Below, in pieces: positions 34,801-45,045 of a DNA stretch of 64,000 nt (positions are counted from its first letter, which is position 1; every line of letters begins with the position of its first letter). Origin of the DNA: Zizania palustris. Its lineage: Eukaryota > Streptophyta > Magnoliopsida > Poales > Poaceae. A program made the position numbers and the translations under genes. The DNA is taken from NCBI GenBank assembly GCA_019279435.1, contig JAAALK010000286.1:23083931-23147930 (forward strand). Reading direction: 5' to 3'. Under the pieces are notes generated by a model. The model was not told where the DNA came from and did not search any database. It saw nothing but the letters and a program-made list of their open reading frames with translations.

Positions 34801-36265
34801 GAGTTCATCTCACAAGGTTTTTCACTGGTATTCGGATTGAAAAGTTGAACCAAATGTGTTTCTCACTCAATCCACAAGGCAGAAAACTAAACATAATTCT
34901 TGAGAAGACCAAGAATCAGGAAATTGTAGAAAGGATTTAAATCTCAATTTTTGCAACAAGGAGTATGGATTACCTTTGAATCCCTTCAACCATGACATTA
35001 CTCAAGAAGGACTCAAAGAATCAGCCAAGATGTTGATGAACAATTTGACGAAACAATTCATCAAACATGTAGAGGTCTAAACCAAAAACTGAAACAAATT
35101 TCAGAGTAATTTTTTCCAGTGCTGTGGTGCCTCCTTTGATCAGCAAAACAATTAGGAAGGAATCACAGAAATCACTTGCAAATTTCAAAAATGTATCATT
35201 CAAATCATGCACAACAAAAGATGTATAAGCATCAATATCAACTTCTGCACTAGATTCACCAGAAATCGCTGCACAAAATTGAATTCAGCCAAGAAAATTA
35301 CCTGCGCTCAGTTCAGCAGGAACCCTTGGCTGCACTCCTGTAGCGCATCCAGATTATACTGTAGCTCATCCGATTTTCAGCCAAACACCGTATCACATCA
35401 TATTCTCTTCAAAGTGAGTTTTTCACATTGTATTTGATTGGAATAAAATGTCTCAGATCTCCTAATTGGCTGAGAGATAACAAGGGGATAATATCCTACC
35501 AACTCATGTTCTAGAAGCCCCTTTTTACACAAAGCCCCTTAATAATTTCAGAAATAACAATTCTGAAAATTACCCTATAAAACTTAAAAGTAAAATTACA
35601 ATTTGACTCTCCTTTTAATATAATTTCAGAGTAGAACCACTCTAAAAATTATACCAAAAGGTTACACTACAAAACTGAAATATTTAAACTACCACTAGAC
35701 TCCTATTTATTGAAATTAACAAAAACAATTAAAGTTTCGACGGTTTTCAGCAAAAACCGACAAAGCCTCTCATCTTTTGTCTTCAACGCGTACGCCTGAG
35801 ATCGCTTTTCGATTCCAACTGGTATCCTTGACCATCCGGCTCTTGACTCCCTGTCTCACCCTGGTCACCCACCATCGGCAATCGACAAAGCATCTCCTAC
35901 TAGTACACATTAGACAACTCCATGCAAACCATCCATCCGTTCTTGCTCGATCTTTTCGTGCACTCTTGAGTTCTTTTCCAACTTCGCCCGGCCTCCCTGA
36001 TCCTCCGGCATCAAGCTTCCCGCTCGACCCTCAATCACCCGCCGTCGACAATTGGTCAGCATCTCCTCCCTGCACACAAGACAAGCCAAGACACGAACGT
36101 GACGCACCACCGAAACCTTGGCAACCAATCCTCCATTTCACATCGAACCCCTCGATGCACTCAACCTCTCAAACGCTCATCCTTGTCAATCACTCATCAT
36201 CAAACCGAAACCACCCTTGGTTTCACAATAATATTAACCATTAATGCCATTTTTTGCTATCAACA
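31871..36265 (-). repeat. Element D 3' LTR, split by solo LTR H
   Basis: It starts TGTTGACACGAAAAC (31871) and ends TGCTATCAACA (36265) in plus orientation, with TGTTGA/TCAACA inverted ends. Without H (33190-36227 plus one ATAAT) it is about 1.35 kb. The minus-strand TATA box CCTATAAATA is near 32856-32866. It is rich in CTTCGG/CGAAGG words (32970-33140). A G-rich polypurine tract on the minus strand (AAAAGGCGGGGGG) lies at 36269-36281. Confidence 0.75.
33190..36227 (-). mobile_element. Solo LTR H (about 3.0 kb)
   Basis: Flanked by ATAAT duplications (33185-33189 and 36228-36232). In plus orientation it starts TGTGGGATCTAAATGG and ends CTTGGTTTCACA. Minus-strand reading begins TGTGAAACCAAGGG and soon has GATGAGTGATTGACA, as in B and G. 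The middle (33300-35400) is AT-rich with hundreds of CAGAA/TTCAGA-like words and no credible gene. No PBS or polypurine tract is inside, so it is a solo LTR rather than a full element. Confidence 0.75.
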
Positions 36266-36402
36266 CATGCCCCCCGCCTTTTAGTGAACTAAGTGAACTA
36301 AAAGCATAACGGGCTAAGGACGATACCTTCCATATCGGCCTTTCGACACTTTTCAAGTTGTTTGCCACACACTTGGGAAATACCTTTTCAAGTACCTGCC
36401 AT

Positions 36403-36634
36403 TCAAAGCTCTTTGAACCACTCTCCTTGCAAAGACTCTAACACATAGGCATTGCTAGGAGCGATTTCGGTTATTTTGAAAGGACATTCCCAACTAGGTG
36501 ACCATTTACCAAATTTAAGGCTCTTAGTGCCTAAGGGAAAAATCGTCTTCCAAACCAAGTCACCTACTTGAAACGATTTTGGTTTAACCTTCTTATTGTA
36601 GGCTTTAGCTACTCTCTTTTTGTCTGTTTCTATA
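36403..36634 (-). pseudogene. Element D integrase, C-terminal part
   Basis: About 77 codons of the D integrase C-terminal region (basic, with F-Q-V-G-D-L-V-W-K) end at 36403. It is the continuation of the integrase frame at 47072 and is separated from it by element B. The DNA between 36282 and 36402 is non-coding 3' sequence. Confidence 0.75.
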
Positions 36635-38220
36635 TGAGAAACCAAGTGTTGGTTTCAGGTGCACCAGGCGAAGGAAGAGAGTGCGGAGCGTGGCTCCGGC
36701 TGAAGGTACTCCGAGACAAAGTCCTCGGAGGCGAGGCACTTCGAAGGTACTCCGGATGGAGTGACTTCGGATTTGGTTGGATCAAGTCCTCTGCGGAGGC
36801 AAGGAATTCGAAGTGTGCTCCGGAGGGAGACATTCGAAGGTGCCCGACGAAGGTCTCAGAAGTCGAGGTGCATCGAAGGCATGGTCCGGGTGAGGCTCGT
36901 CGAGGAGTGTGCTCGGGGAGAGACACTGCGACGAAGTGCTCATGGAATGCTTCATGCGGAGGCCTTGGACGAAGGAGGGACTTCAAAGGGTGGTACTCCG
37001 AAGGTGGGGCTTCGGAGTGAGGAAGGCTTCGGAGCGAGGCTAGCTCCGGAGCAAGGTTGACTTGAGGTGCTTCGGCCATGCATGGCTTCGGTACATGGAC
37101 TGACGGAGTTCGAGCTGGGGGGAAGCTGCGAAGCCGTGGTGGTCCACTCCGGAGGTGTTGGTGCGAAGGCCCAAGGGCTTTGATGGCTTCGGCTCAAAAC
37201 CGTCACTGTATCGGAGGCTATCGGAGGCGAAGCGAAGGCCACCAGGCTCAAGGCTTCTCGCCGAAGCTACCGCACCCTCGCGTGCGAAGGGAGGCTCCAG
37301 AAGGTCAAAGACTGCAAAGGCTGACACTGTCTGCTCTGCAAAAAGCTGACACTGTCCCCTCTGCAAAGCTGACAAAGAAGCTTCCAGAATAAAGTTGGAC
37401 TACCTTTTGTACCCCTCTGTTCTGTAGAGACAAAACTGGTGTAAACCCTAGGGGTAAAGTAGTCATTTCACTTGGGTGAACTGTGGGCTATAAATATGGG
37501 GGCTCGGTAGGTAACATTTAAAACTTTGAGCATTTACTGTTGAGCTCCTGTACTAGCCCCTCACTTCGTTGTATTCATCCAGAGTTCAATCTTTTTGTGT
37601 TCCTTGTTCAAGTGGCGAAGCCCTGCTTCTGTGTGCTTTTCGCTTGAGCTCGTTTTGCATACCTCGCTAGTTGTAGTGCACCGAAGCCTGTCTAGACGAA
37701 GGGTGTTTAGTGCGAAGTGTGTTTTTTAGTGCGCGTTCTCTCTGTGTAACAGGAGGCTAGACCTCGCTGCTTTCTAGCGAAGCCCTGATCGAGGCTCGTT
37801 TTGCTTCTCGTGTCTGATCCCTTAGCGAAGTCTGTTTAGTGTGCCTTTAGACCTTTGCATAACGAAGCTCAGCACCAGTTGTTGTCGCTGAGTTTTAGGT
37901 CGAAGTCCTCGGAGGGTAGTCCACTCTTGCGAAGGGTGAAGTGCGAAGCCTGCTCGAAGCACCCTGTGTGCGGAGCCTGCACTGACTTAGCAGAGTAGAT
38001 TTTCGAGGGTTGTGAGTGGAGCGAAGTCTTCTTGGCTTCGAACTTTTCCTCCTACGAAGCCTGTGTTCGGAGTTGTCAAAACACCTCCGAACCAGAACTT
38101 CGAAGGTAGTGTTCGAAGCATGTTCCGCAGAAGACAGAATTAAAACAGAAGGCTAGTTTTTAGTCTGAAATTTTAAAAGCTCCCATTCGCCCCCCTCTGG
38201 TCGCCGTTTTCGGTCCAACA
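36635..38220 (+). repeat. Element B 5' LTR (with internal deletion)
   Basis: It starts TGAGAAACCAAGTGTTGG and ends TCGGTCCAACA. TATA box CTATAAATAT at 37488-37497. After 36656 it lacks 434 bp present in the 3' LTR (45068-45501). The body is dense in CGAAGG/CTTCGG and CGGAGG words. Long frames on both strands are by-products of this composition and recur in both LTRs. Confidence 0.92.
37488..37497 (+). promoter_or_regulatory. TATA box of B 5' LTR
   Basis: CTATAAATAT in a GGGCTATAAATATGGGGG context. The same site is at 46333-46342 in the 3' LTR. Confidence 0.7.
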
Positions 38221-38222
38221 AT

Positions 38223-38234
38223 TGGTATCAGAGC
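38223..38234 (+). promoter_or_regulatory. Element B primer-binding site
   Basis: TGGTATCAGAGC lies two bases after the 5' LTR end. It is complementary to initiator tRNA-Met. Confidence 0.9.
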
Positions 38235-38284
38235 AGGTTAAGATCACCAGTTGACCTTAACCGGTTTTGTGATATGTTGGCGAC

Positions 38285-40377
38285 ATGGATAGAGGCAGTA
38301 AAATTCCTCTGTTCGATGGGACTGATTTTGCATACTGGAAGGTGCGCATGGAGGCTTACTTGTTAAGCCAAGGAAATGCAATTTGGGAGATTGTGGACTC
38401 ACAATACTCCATCCCTGACACTCACACCACTCAAACAGAAAAATATCAGTATAATGCCAACTCCAAGGCTAGGAATATACTGTTCATTGGTTTGAGCCGG
38501 AGTGAGTTTGATAGGGTGCAGCACCTTAGGACTGCTAGGGAGATCTGGACAACACTCACTATTTTTCATGAGGGCTCTACACAGATTAAGGCCAGGCGCC
38601 AAAGCACATACAATCAACAGTATCAGCTGTTTGTGCAGGCACCTGGTGAATCTATAGATGCCATGTTTTCTCGCTTTGATACGATAGTGAGTAACTTGCG
38701 ATCCAACGGGACGCTTGCTTACAATGATCATGATAGGGCTATCAAGCTTCTCTATGCTCTTGACCGTAGCATATGGGAAGTGAAGATATCCAGCATTGAG
38801 GAGTCTGCAGGTTATGACACATTGACCTGTGATGAGCTCTTCAGCAAGCTGAAGTCCACAGAGATTGCCAAGGCATCTCTTGCAGTGCACAGAAGCTCTT
38901 TGCCACAGCCATTGGCATTGGTTTCTAGCACTAGCCGTGGCACCACTGCAGAACCAATCACATCTGGCACTTGTGTTTTTGCAGATGGTTTTGCTTTGTC
39001 CTCATTGCCCGGAGGTTCACCCGTTTTCATCATGAGAGACGGGATCAGAGGAGAAGTGGTTTTAGTGGTTGTTTTGAGTGTGGCGACACTTCTCACATCA
39101 AGGCCAATTGTCCGAAGCTCAAAAAGAGAGATGAGAGTGAGCGCCCGAAATACCACAAGAAGGAGAGGAAAGCCTTTGTGAAGGGTAAGCGCGGCAAGGT
39201 GGCTAAGAGAGTAGCCAAAGCCGCTTCCAGAGCATTTGTTGCTGCTCTCAGCGACATCAAAACTTCCTTAACTGAGGAGTCGAGCTCTGAGGAGGAGGAG
39301 TCCCCAAGGAAGGAGGACAAGAAGGACAAGAAGGGACGAGACTTCACCGGCCTTTGCTTCATGGCCGACAGCGATCACAGCGGCGATGAGCTTGACTCAT
39401 CTGAGGTACCTCTATCATCTGACCAGCTATTAATTAAATTAGATGAGCTGAATGAAGTAGTTCTTGGTCAGGATAGATTACTTGTACAAGCCGCTAGAGA
39501 AAGAAAAGACCTTAGACTTAGGCTAGAAACTATTTCTACTGAATATGCCATGCTTAAGTCTAAGTTTAATGATGCTGAATGTGAATCTTGTTCTGTTGTC
39601 ATGGGTGAGCTTGCTCAGTTGCATTCTGTACATGCTCAAACTCTATCTGAGCTTGAGACTGCACAGAAGCAGCTTTTGGTGGTGGATTCTAGACCTCATG
39701 ATGTTATTGAATGCATGAACTGTTCTTTATTGCGCGAAAGCATTAATTTACGTGATAAGCATGTTCATGATTTAGAGGCTAGATTGGAGAGAGCCGGTAG
39801 TTCTAAGGATGTGCAGCCTGTTTATGACACATGCATTACCCTTAAGGACCAGCTAGGCACTGTTAGAGAGCGAGCTGAGAACCTCATGTCAGAAAATGAA
39901 TACCTTCTTTCCGTGGTTAATAAATGCACTGACGGAAAGAGTAGGATGGATTTGCTCTTGGCCAAGACCAAGTTGTGTGCTGACAGAGCAGGGGTAGCTC
40001 TAGGTTTGGGTTTTGAGAGGATTCCTTCAGACAGTAAGACCAAAACTGTTTTTACCTCTCCCACTACCTTAGAGAAAGAGAGAGCTCTGTTAGACACCTC
40101 ATCAGCCAAAAAGCCTACCCGACCACCAAAGAAAACCACACCTCCTGCCAAGAAAAATCCTCCCAAGAAAACCACTCAGCAGAAACCCAAGGAGCCTGTG
40201 AGAGTTGCTCCTAAGACCCATGAGAGTGCCCCAAGGATAGTGTTTCATTGTTCCTATTGTCAGCGGCCGGGTCATTTGGTTGGTTTCTGTTTTCGTCGCA
40301 TCAAGGATGAGCGACGCGCACAGGCGATGAGTTACCAGGACATGCATTACCCATCTTTAGGTATGCATGAGTCTTAG
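38285..40377 (+). pseudogene. Element B gag, frameshifted
   Basis: It starts at the ATG at 38285 with the usual Copia gag opening (L-F-D-G-T-D-F-A-Y-W-K-V-R-M) and runs about 240 codons. It then changes frame between about 38990 and 39060 and continues to the TAG at 40375-40377. The second part has a CCHC knuckle (C-F-E-C-G-D-T-S-H-I-K-A-N-C, about 39073), a K/E-rich acidic stretch, a long coiled coil with C-x-x-C pairs, a P/K-rich linker and a second knuckle (C-S-Y-C-Q-R-P-G-H-L-V-G-F-C, about 40249). The open frame after the stop (40378-40689) is R/H/P-rich gag tail in the same phase, ended by a second TAG at 40687. The product would coat the RNA and form the particle. Confidence 0.88.
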
Positions 40378-40689
40378 TTCTACTCTCGTCCTGTTTTCGA
40401 GGCTCCTCGTGCTTCTCGGAGAGGTTTTGCTCCTCGAGGTGTTCACCATGTTCTATATGGTGTTAGACCTCGGGCGAGTAGCTTTGTACCTCGTCAGAGT
40501 GGGAGACCTCGTCATGCTTTTCGATCACTGCATGTAGGTAGACCTCGCACTTTGCATCATTCCGATTATCATGTGCGTAGACCGTCTACTTTTACTGTGC
40601 CTACTACTCGTGTCACTCAGTGCTGGATGCCTCGTCATCTTTTCACTCACCCCAGCACTGAGCGATCGAGATATTCTTATCATGTGTAG

Positions 40690-43600
40690 GCGACAGATCG
40701 AGGCTTGGAGGGCACGTGGATCATGGACTCCGGTTGTTCACGCCACATGACCGGAGATGCAGCATGGTTCTCCAGCCTCACCACAACCAAGCAAAGGGAA
40801 CATATCACCTTCGGAAACAATCGAAGGAGTAGAGTGAAAGGTAAAGGTGTGGTAAGAATTAACTCGAATTTCACTCTCAAAGATGTTGCTTTGGTTGAAA
40901 ACCTGGGATACAATTTGCTGTCTGTATCTCAGTTGCTTGATGAGGGCTTCGAAGTGCGATTCCATCGCGATACTTCGCAAGTGCTCAATTCTGATGGCGT
41001 TGTGGTGTGTAAGATCTTTAGGGTTGGGAGAGTTTTTGGAGCTGATTTTTCAAAGTCATCTGGTTCTTCTCATTGTCTTGTTGCACATTCAACTTCTGAG
41101 CTTTGGAAGTGGCATAGGAGACTAGGGCATATGAGCTTTGAGTTGCTCGCTTGTTTGAGTGCCCTAGGCCTGATCCGAGGATTGCCCAAGCTCAAGTTTG
41201 AGAAGAATTTAGTTTGCGCTCCTTGTCGACATGGAAAAATGATTGCTGCTTCGCATTCGCCAGTCACCACAGTGATGACTGAACAACCCGGAGAACTTCT
41301 CCATATGGACACTGTAGGTCCTTCTCGGGTCAGTTCTTTAGGCGGCAAGTGGTATGTATTAGTTATTGTCGACGATTTCTCTCGCTACTCTTGGGTCTTC
41401 TTTCTTGCCAGCAAGGATGAAGTGTTTTCACACTTTCGGAGCTTGGCTTTGAGACTTTTCACTGAACTCCCAGGTGCATTGAAATTCATTCCAAGTGATA
41501 ATGGCACTGAGTTCAAAAATAGTCTCTTTGTTGACTTTTGCATGGAGCATGGCATAGAACATCAATTCTCTGCTCCGCGGGTTCCTCAACAGAACGGTGT
41601 TGTTGAGAGGAAGAACCGCACTTTGGTTGAGATGGCTAGGACGATGCTTGATGAGCATAGGACTCCTAGAAAATTCTGGGCTGAGGCCATGAACACTGCA
41701 TGTTACATCTCAAACCGTATATTCTTGCGCTCAATTTTAAATTTGACATCTTATGAGCTGCGTTTTGGGAGACAGCCCAAGGTTACTCATCTTCGAGTTT
41801 TTGGCTGTCGCTGCTTTATCCTAAAACGTGGTAATTTGGATAAATTTGAGTCGCGCTCTTCTGACGGGATCTTTTTGGGTTACACTACACATGGTCATTC
41901 TTATCGTGTTTATAACTTGGAGACTAACACTGTCATCGAGTCATGTGATGTGACTTTTGATGAATCAACCCCCTCTGTTAGTTCTGCTTTTGAACAGGCA
42001 AATGAACACGACATGGAACAGACCTTATTCGAAGAAGAAGATCCCGGAGAATTCGAGGATGAACCCCTACTACCCTCGACATCAACCCCCGAAGCTTACC
42101 CTGCTTCAACCACTTCGGCACGAGGTCCCAAAGCAACTACCTCGACATCGGTCATCTTGGACCACTCCAACGCACAAGTTGAGGGGGAGACTGCATCCCG
42201 CCGCGAGGCTCCACGTCATGTTCAAAGGATGCACCCTCCCGAGCAGATCATTGGTGAGCTTGATCAAAGGGTAACACGTTCTCATGCTCATTTCATTGAT
42301 TCCGCTTTTGTTGCTTCTTTCGAGCCCTTAGATGTTAGTCATGCACTTTCTGATTCTAGTTGGATCAATGCCATGCATGAGGAACTTGAAAATTTTGAGA
42401 GAAACCAAGTCTGGTCATTAGTTGATCCTCCACCAAATGTTCATTTCATTGGAACAAAATGGATTTTCAAAAATAAACAAGGGGAGGATGGGACTATAGT
42501 TAGAAACAATGCTAGACTTGTGGCTCAGGGCTTTTCTCAACTAGAAGGGATTGATTTTACTGAAACTTTTGCACCTGTTGCTCGCCTTGAGGCCATTAGG
42601 ATTTTGCTTGCCTTTGCGACATCCTGGGGATTCAAACTCTATCAAATGGATGTCAAAAGTGCTTTTCTTAATGGCTTCATAGGTGAAGATGTTTATGTAA
42701 AACAACCCCCTGGTTTTTAAAACCCCAAGTACCCACATAAAGTCCTTAAACTTCATAAGGCTCTTTATGGACTCAAGCAGGCCCCTCGGGCTTGGTATGA
42801 TAGACTTAAGTCTTTTCTGCTTGAGCGAGGGTATTTGATGGGCTCTGTTGATAAAACACTGTTTACTCTCAAGCATGGCAAAGATTTCCTCCTAGTTCAG
42901 ATTTATGTGGATGATATCATCTTTGGTGGCTCTTCTCATGCTTTGGTTGCCGAGTTTGCAAATACCATGAGTAGGGAATTTGAAATGTCCATGATGGGTG
43001 AACTCACCTTTTTCCTTGGTTTGCAAATCAAGCAAAGCAAACAAGGTACCTTCGTTCATCAGACGAAGTACACCAAGGACCTGCTCAAGAAGTTTGACAT
43101 GGCAGATGCGAAGCCCCTCGCCACTCCAATGGCTACATCTATAGCATTGGATCCTGATGAAGATGGAGAAGTCGTAGATCAGAAGGAGTTCCGAAGCATG
43201 ATCGGCTCCCTCCTCTACTTGACTGCCACGAGGCCGGACATACACTTCGCAGTGTGTTTGTGCGCTCATTTTCAGGCTTCACCACGAGCTTCGCACCGCC
43301 AAGCGGTAAAACGCATACTCAGGTATCTCAAACATACCCTTGAATTTGGCATATGGTATTCAGCATCTTCATCTTTATGTCTTCGAGGTTATTCCGATGC
43401 GGATTTTGCTGGGTGTAGAATTGATAGGAAGAGTACCTCTGGTACTTGTCATTTTCTGGGTACATCTTTGGTTTGCTGGTCTTCCCACAAACAATCTAGT
43501 GTTGCACAATCGACGGCTGAGGCCGAATATGTTGCTGCAGCTAGCTGTTGCTCTCAGATTTTGTGGATGACTTCCACTTTGCGGGATTTCGGGTTAGATT

Positions 43601-43857
43601 ATAAGAGTGTTCCACTTTTCTGTGATAACACTAGCGCTATTTGTATTGCCAACAACCTGGTTCAGCACTCCAGAACCAAACACATTGATGTGCGGTATCA
43701 TTTTCTCAGAGATCACAGTGAGAAGGGTGATATTGAACTTCAATATGTTGATACCCAACACCAGCTTGCCGACATTTTCACAAAACCCCTCGATGCTTCT
43801 CGATTTGCCTACTTGCGTGGGGAACTTGGTATTTGTCATCCTTACGGCATTTTGTGA
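40690..43857 (+). pseudogene. Element B pol (PR-IN-RT-RH), one nonsense codon
   Basis: It is in the same phase as the second gag part. Protease D-S-G near 40725; integrase HHCC finger (about 41110-41240) and D-D-E core with D-T-V-G-P, S-D-N-G-T-E-F and Q-Q-N-G-V-V-E-R (41300-41620); reverse transcriptase from about 42355, with Y-V-D-D at about 42905-42916; RNase H with S-D-A-D-F-A and T-A-E-A-E-Y. It ends at the TGA at 43855. A TAA at 42718-42720 lies inside RT, right after the P-P-G-F motif where glutamate is usual. All catalytic motifs are otherwise present. The enzymes copy the element RNA and insert the DNA. Confidence 0.9.
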
Positions 43858-45045
43858 GGGGGAGCAGATTTAGATTGATGTGCATTTGTTAATTATGGGT
43901 TGAAATTGCATTTACATTTTTTGCATTTATATGCCTGATTATAATCCATGACATCATAACAGCTCAGCTCTTTTTAATTTATCTGAAACATTCATATGCA
44001 TGATGTTTTCTTTTTAAAATCAAATCGTGCTCACTGCTTAGTCTTGAATCTAGCATGTTTAGGTAGGACTGCTTTTAGCTATCTTTTATCTACTTGATAG
44101 CAAGACACATTTCTTTAGATGCTCAAAATTGCAACTTGAAAAATTGTTCTATTTTTTCATGGATATTCATAAAGTGTCAACAAATTGGTTCACTTAGTTA
44201 AAATCAAAAACTCCATGATTTGCATGCTTCAAGTTAAAAGATCCAGGTGGGTTTGTTTGTCGCACTACCCTATTCTAGACTGCTTACCATTGCACATTGG
44301 TCTGAACTGGAATAGTGTAGTGTATGCCAAAATCATTGCTTTAAGCTTCTAATGGCTTTCATGCCTAGGCTTGGCCGGATTGGAAAGTATAAGGTGGACA
44401 AACAAATAACCCCTGGCACTAAGAAAAGAACAAAATTCATTGATCATCAAGTTTGCTTTTCATGCTCCATTTGAACTGGACTTGTCTGTCTAGAGTAAAA
44501 ATTGACTAGCTTTGCGCAGTCCTTGCTTTTACTTGTCTAGTTTCCTTGACTAAGTGGTGATGCTTTTATTTCAAAAATGATCAAATCACATGCTTCATCA
44601 TGTTTTTAGAGAATGTTAATTTGAGCTGAGCCCATGATCATTGGTGTTATTATTGGCTTATTTTTGCTTTATATGTATTTGCACTTCTGCTCATTTTCAA
44701 GCTATGCATCTTCTTCATGCTCCGTGATGCTTGCATTGCCAAAGGGGGATAGACTTGCTACGTTCTCTGTCGCAAGGGGTATAATTTCCAAAGGGGGAGA
44801 AAATTTGACATAAAGGGGGAGAAGGTTCTTTGTTGCAAAAAGGGGGGAAATTTAACTCAGGGGAAGTTTTTATCTTGAGATCTGCCGAAGGGGCTTTTAC
44901 TCTTTTGAAAAGGGGGAGGAAAATTCTTTTGTCAAGTGACATGACTTGGCTCGTTTCTGAGTTTTTATGGTCACTTGTGTGCTGAAATTTTTCATATTTT
45001 CTTGAACTTGAAGTTGGTTGTCAATGCACTCATCAAGGGGGAGAT
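43858..45045 (+). mobile_element. Element B 3' non-coding region and polypurine tract
   Basis: AT-rich with no gene; no envelope-like ORF is seen. From 44740 on there are repeated AAGGGGGA-like purine runs (44742, 44790, 44811, 44840, 44910), the last being the polypurine tract CATCAAGGGGGAGAT at 45031-45045. Blocks at about 44240-44420 match the 3' region of element A. Confidence 0.75.

Noticed and set aside
34671..34940. 89-codon ORF in LTR H
   Set aside because: It is isolated in AT-rich low-complexity LTR DNA with no domain.
36568..37392. ORFs of 99-150 codons in the B LTRs (also 45082-46237)
   Set aside because: They come from the CGAAGG/CGGAGG composition of the LTR, overlap on both strands and have no domain.
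43858..45045. Envelope-like third ORF of SIRE-type elements in element B
   Set aside because: Only short frames are present; no transmembrane or long coding region is seen.
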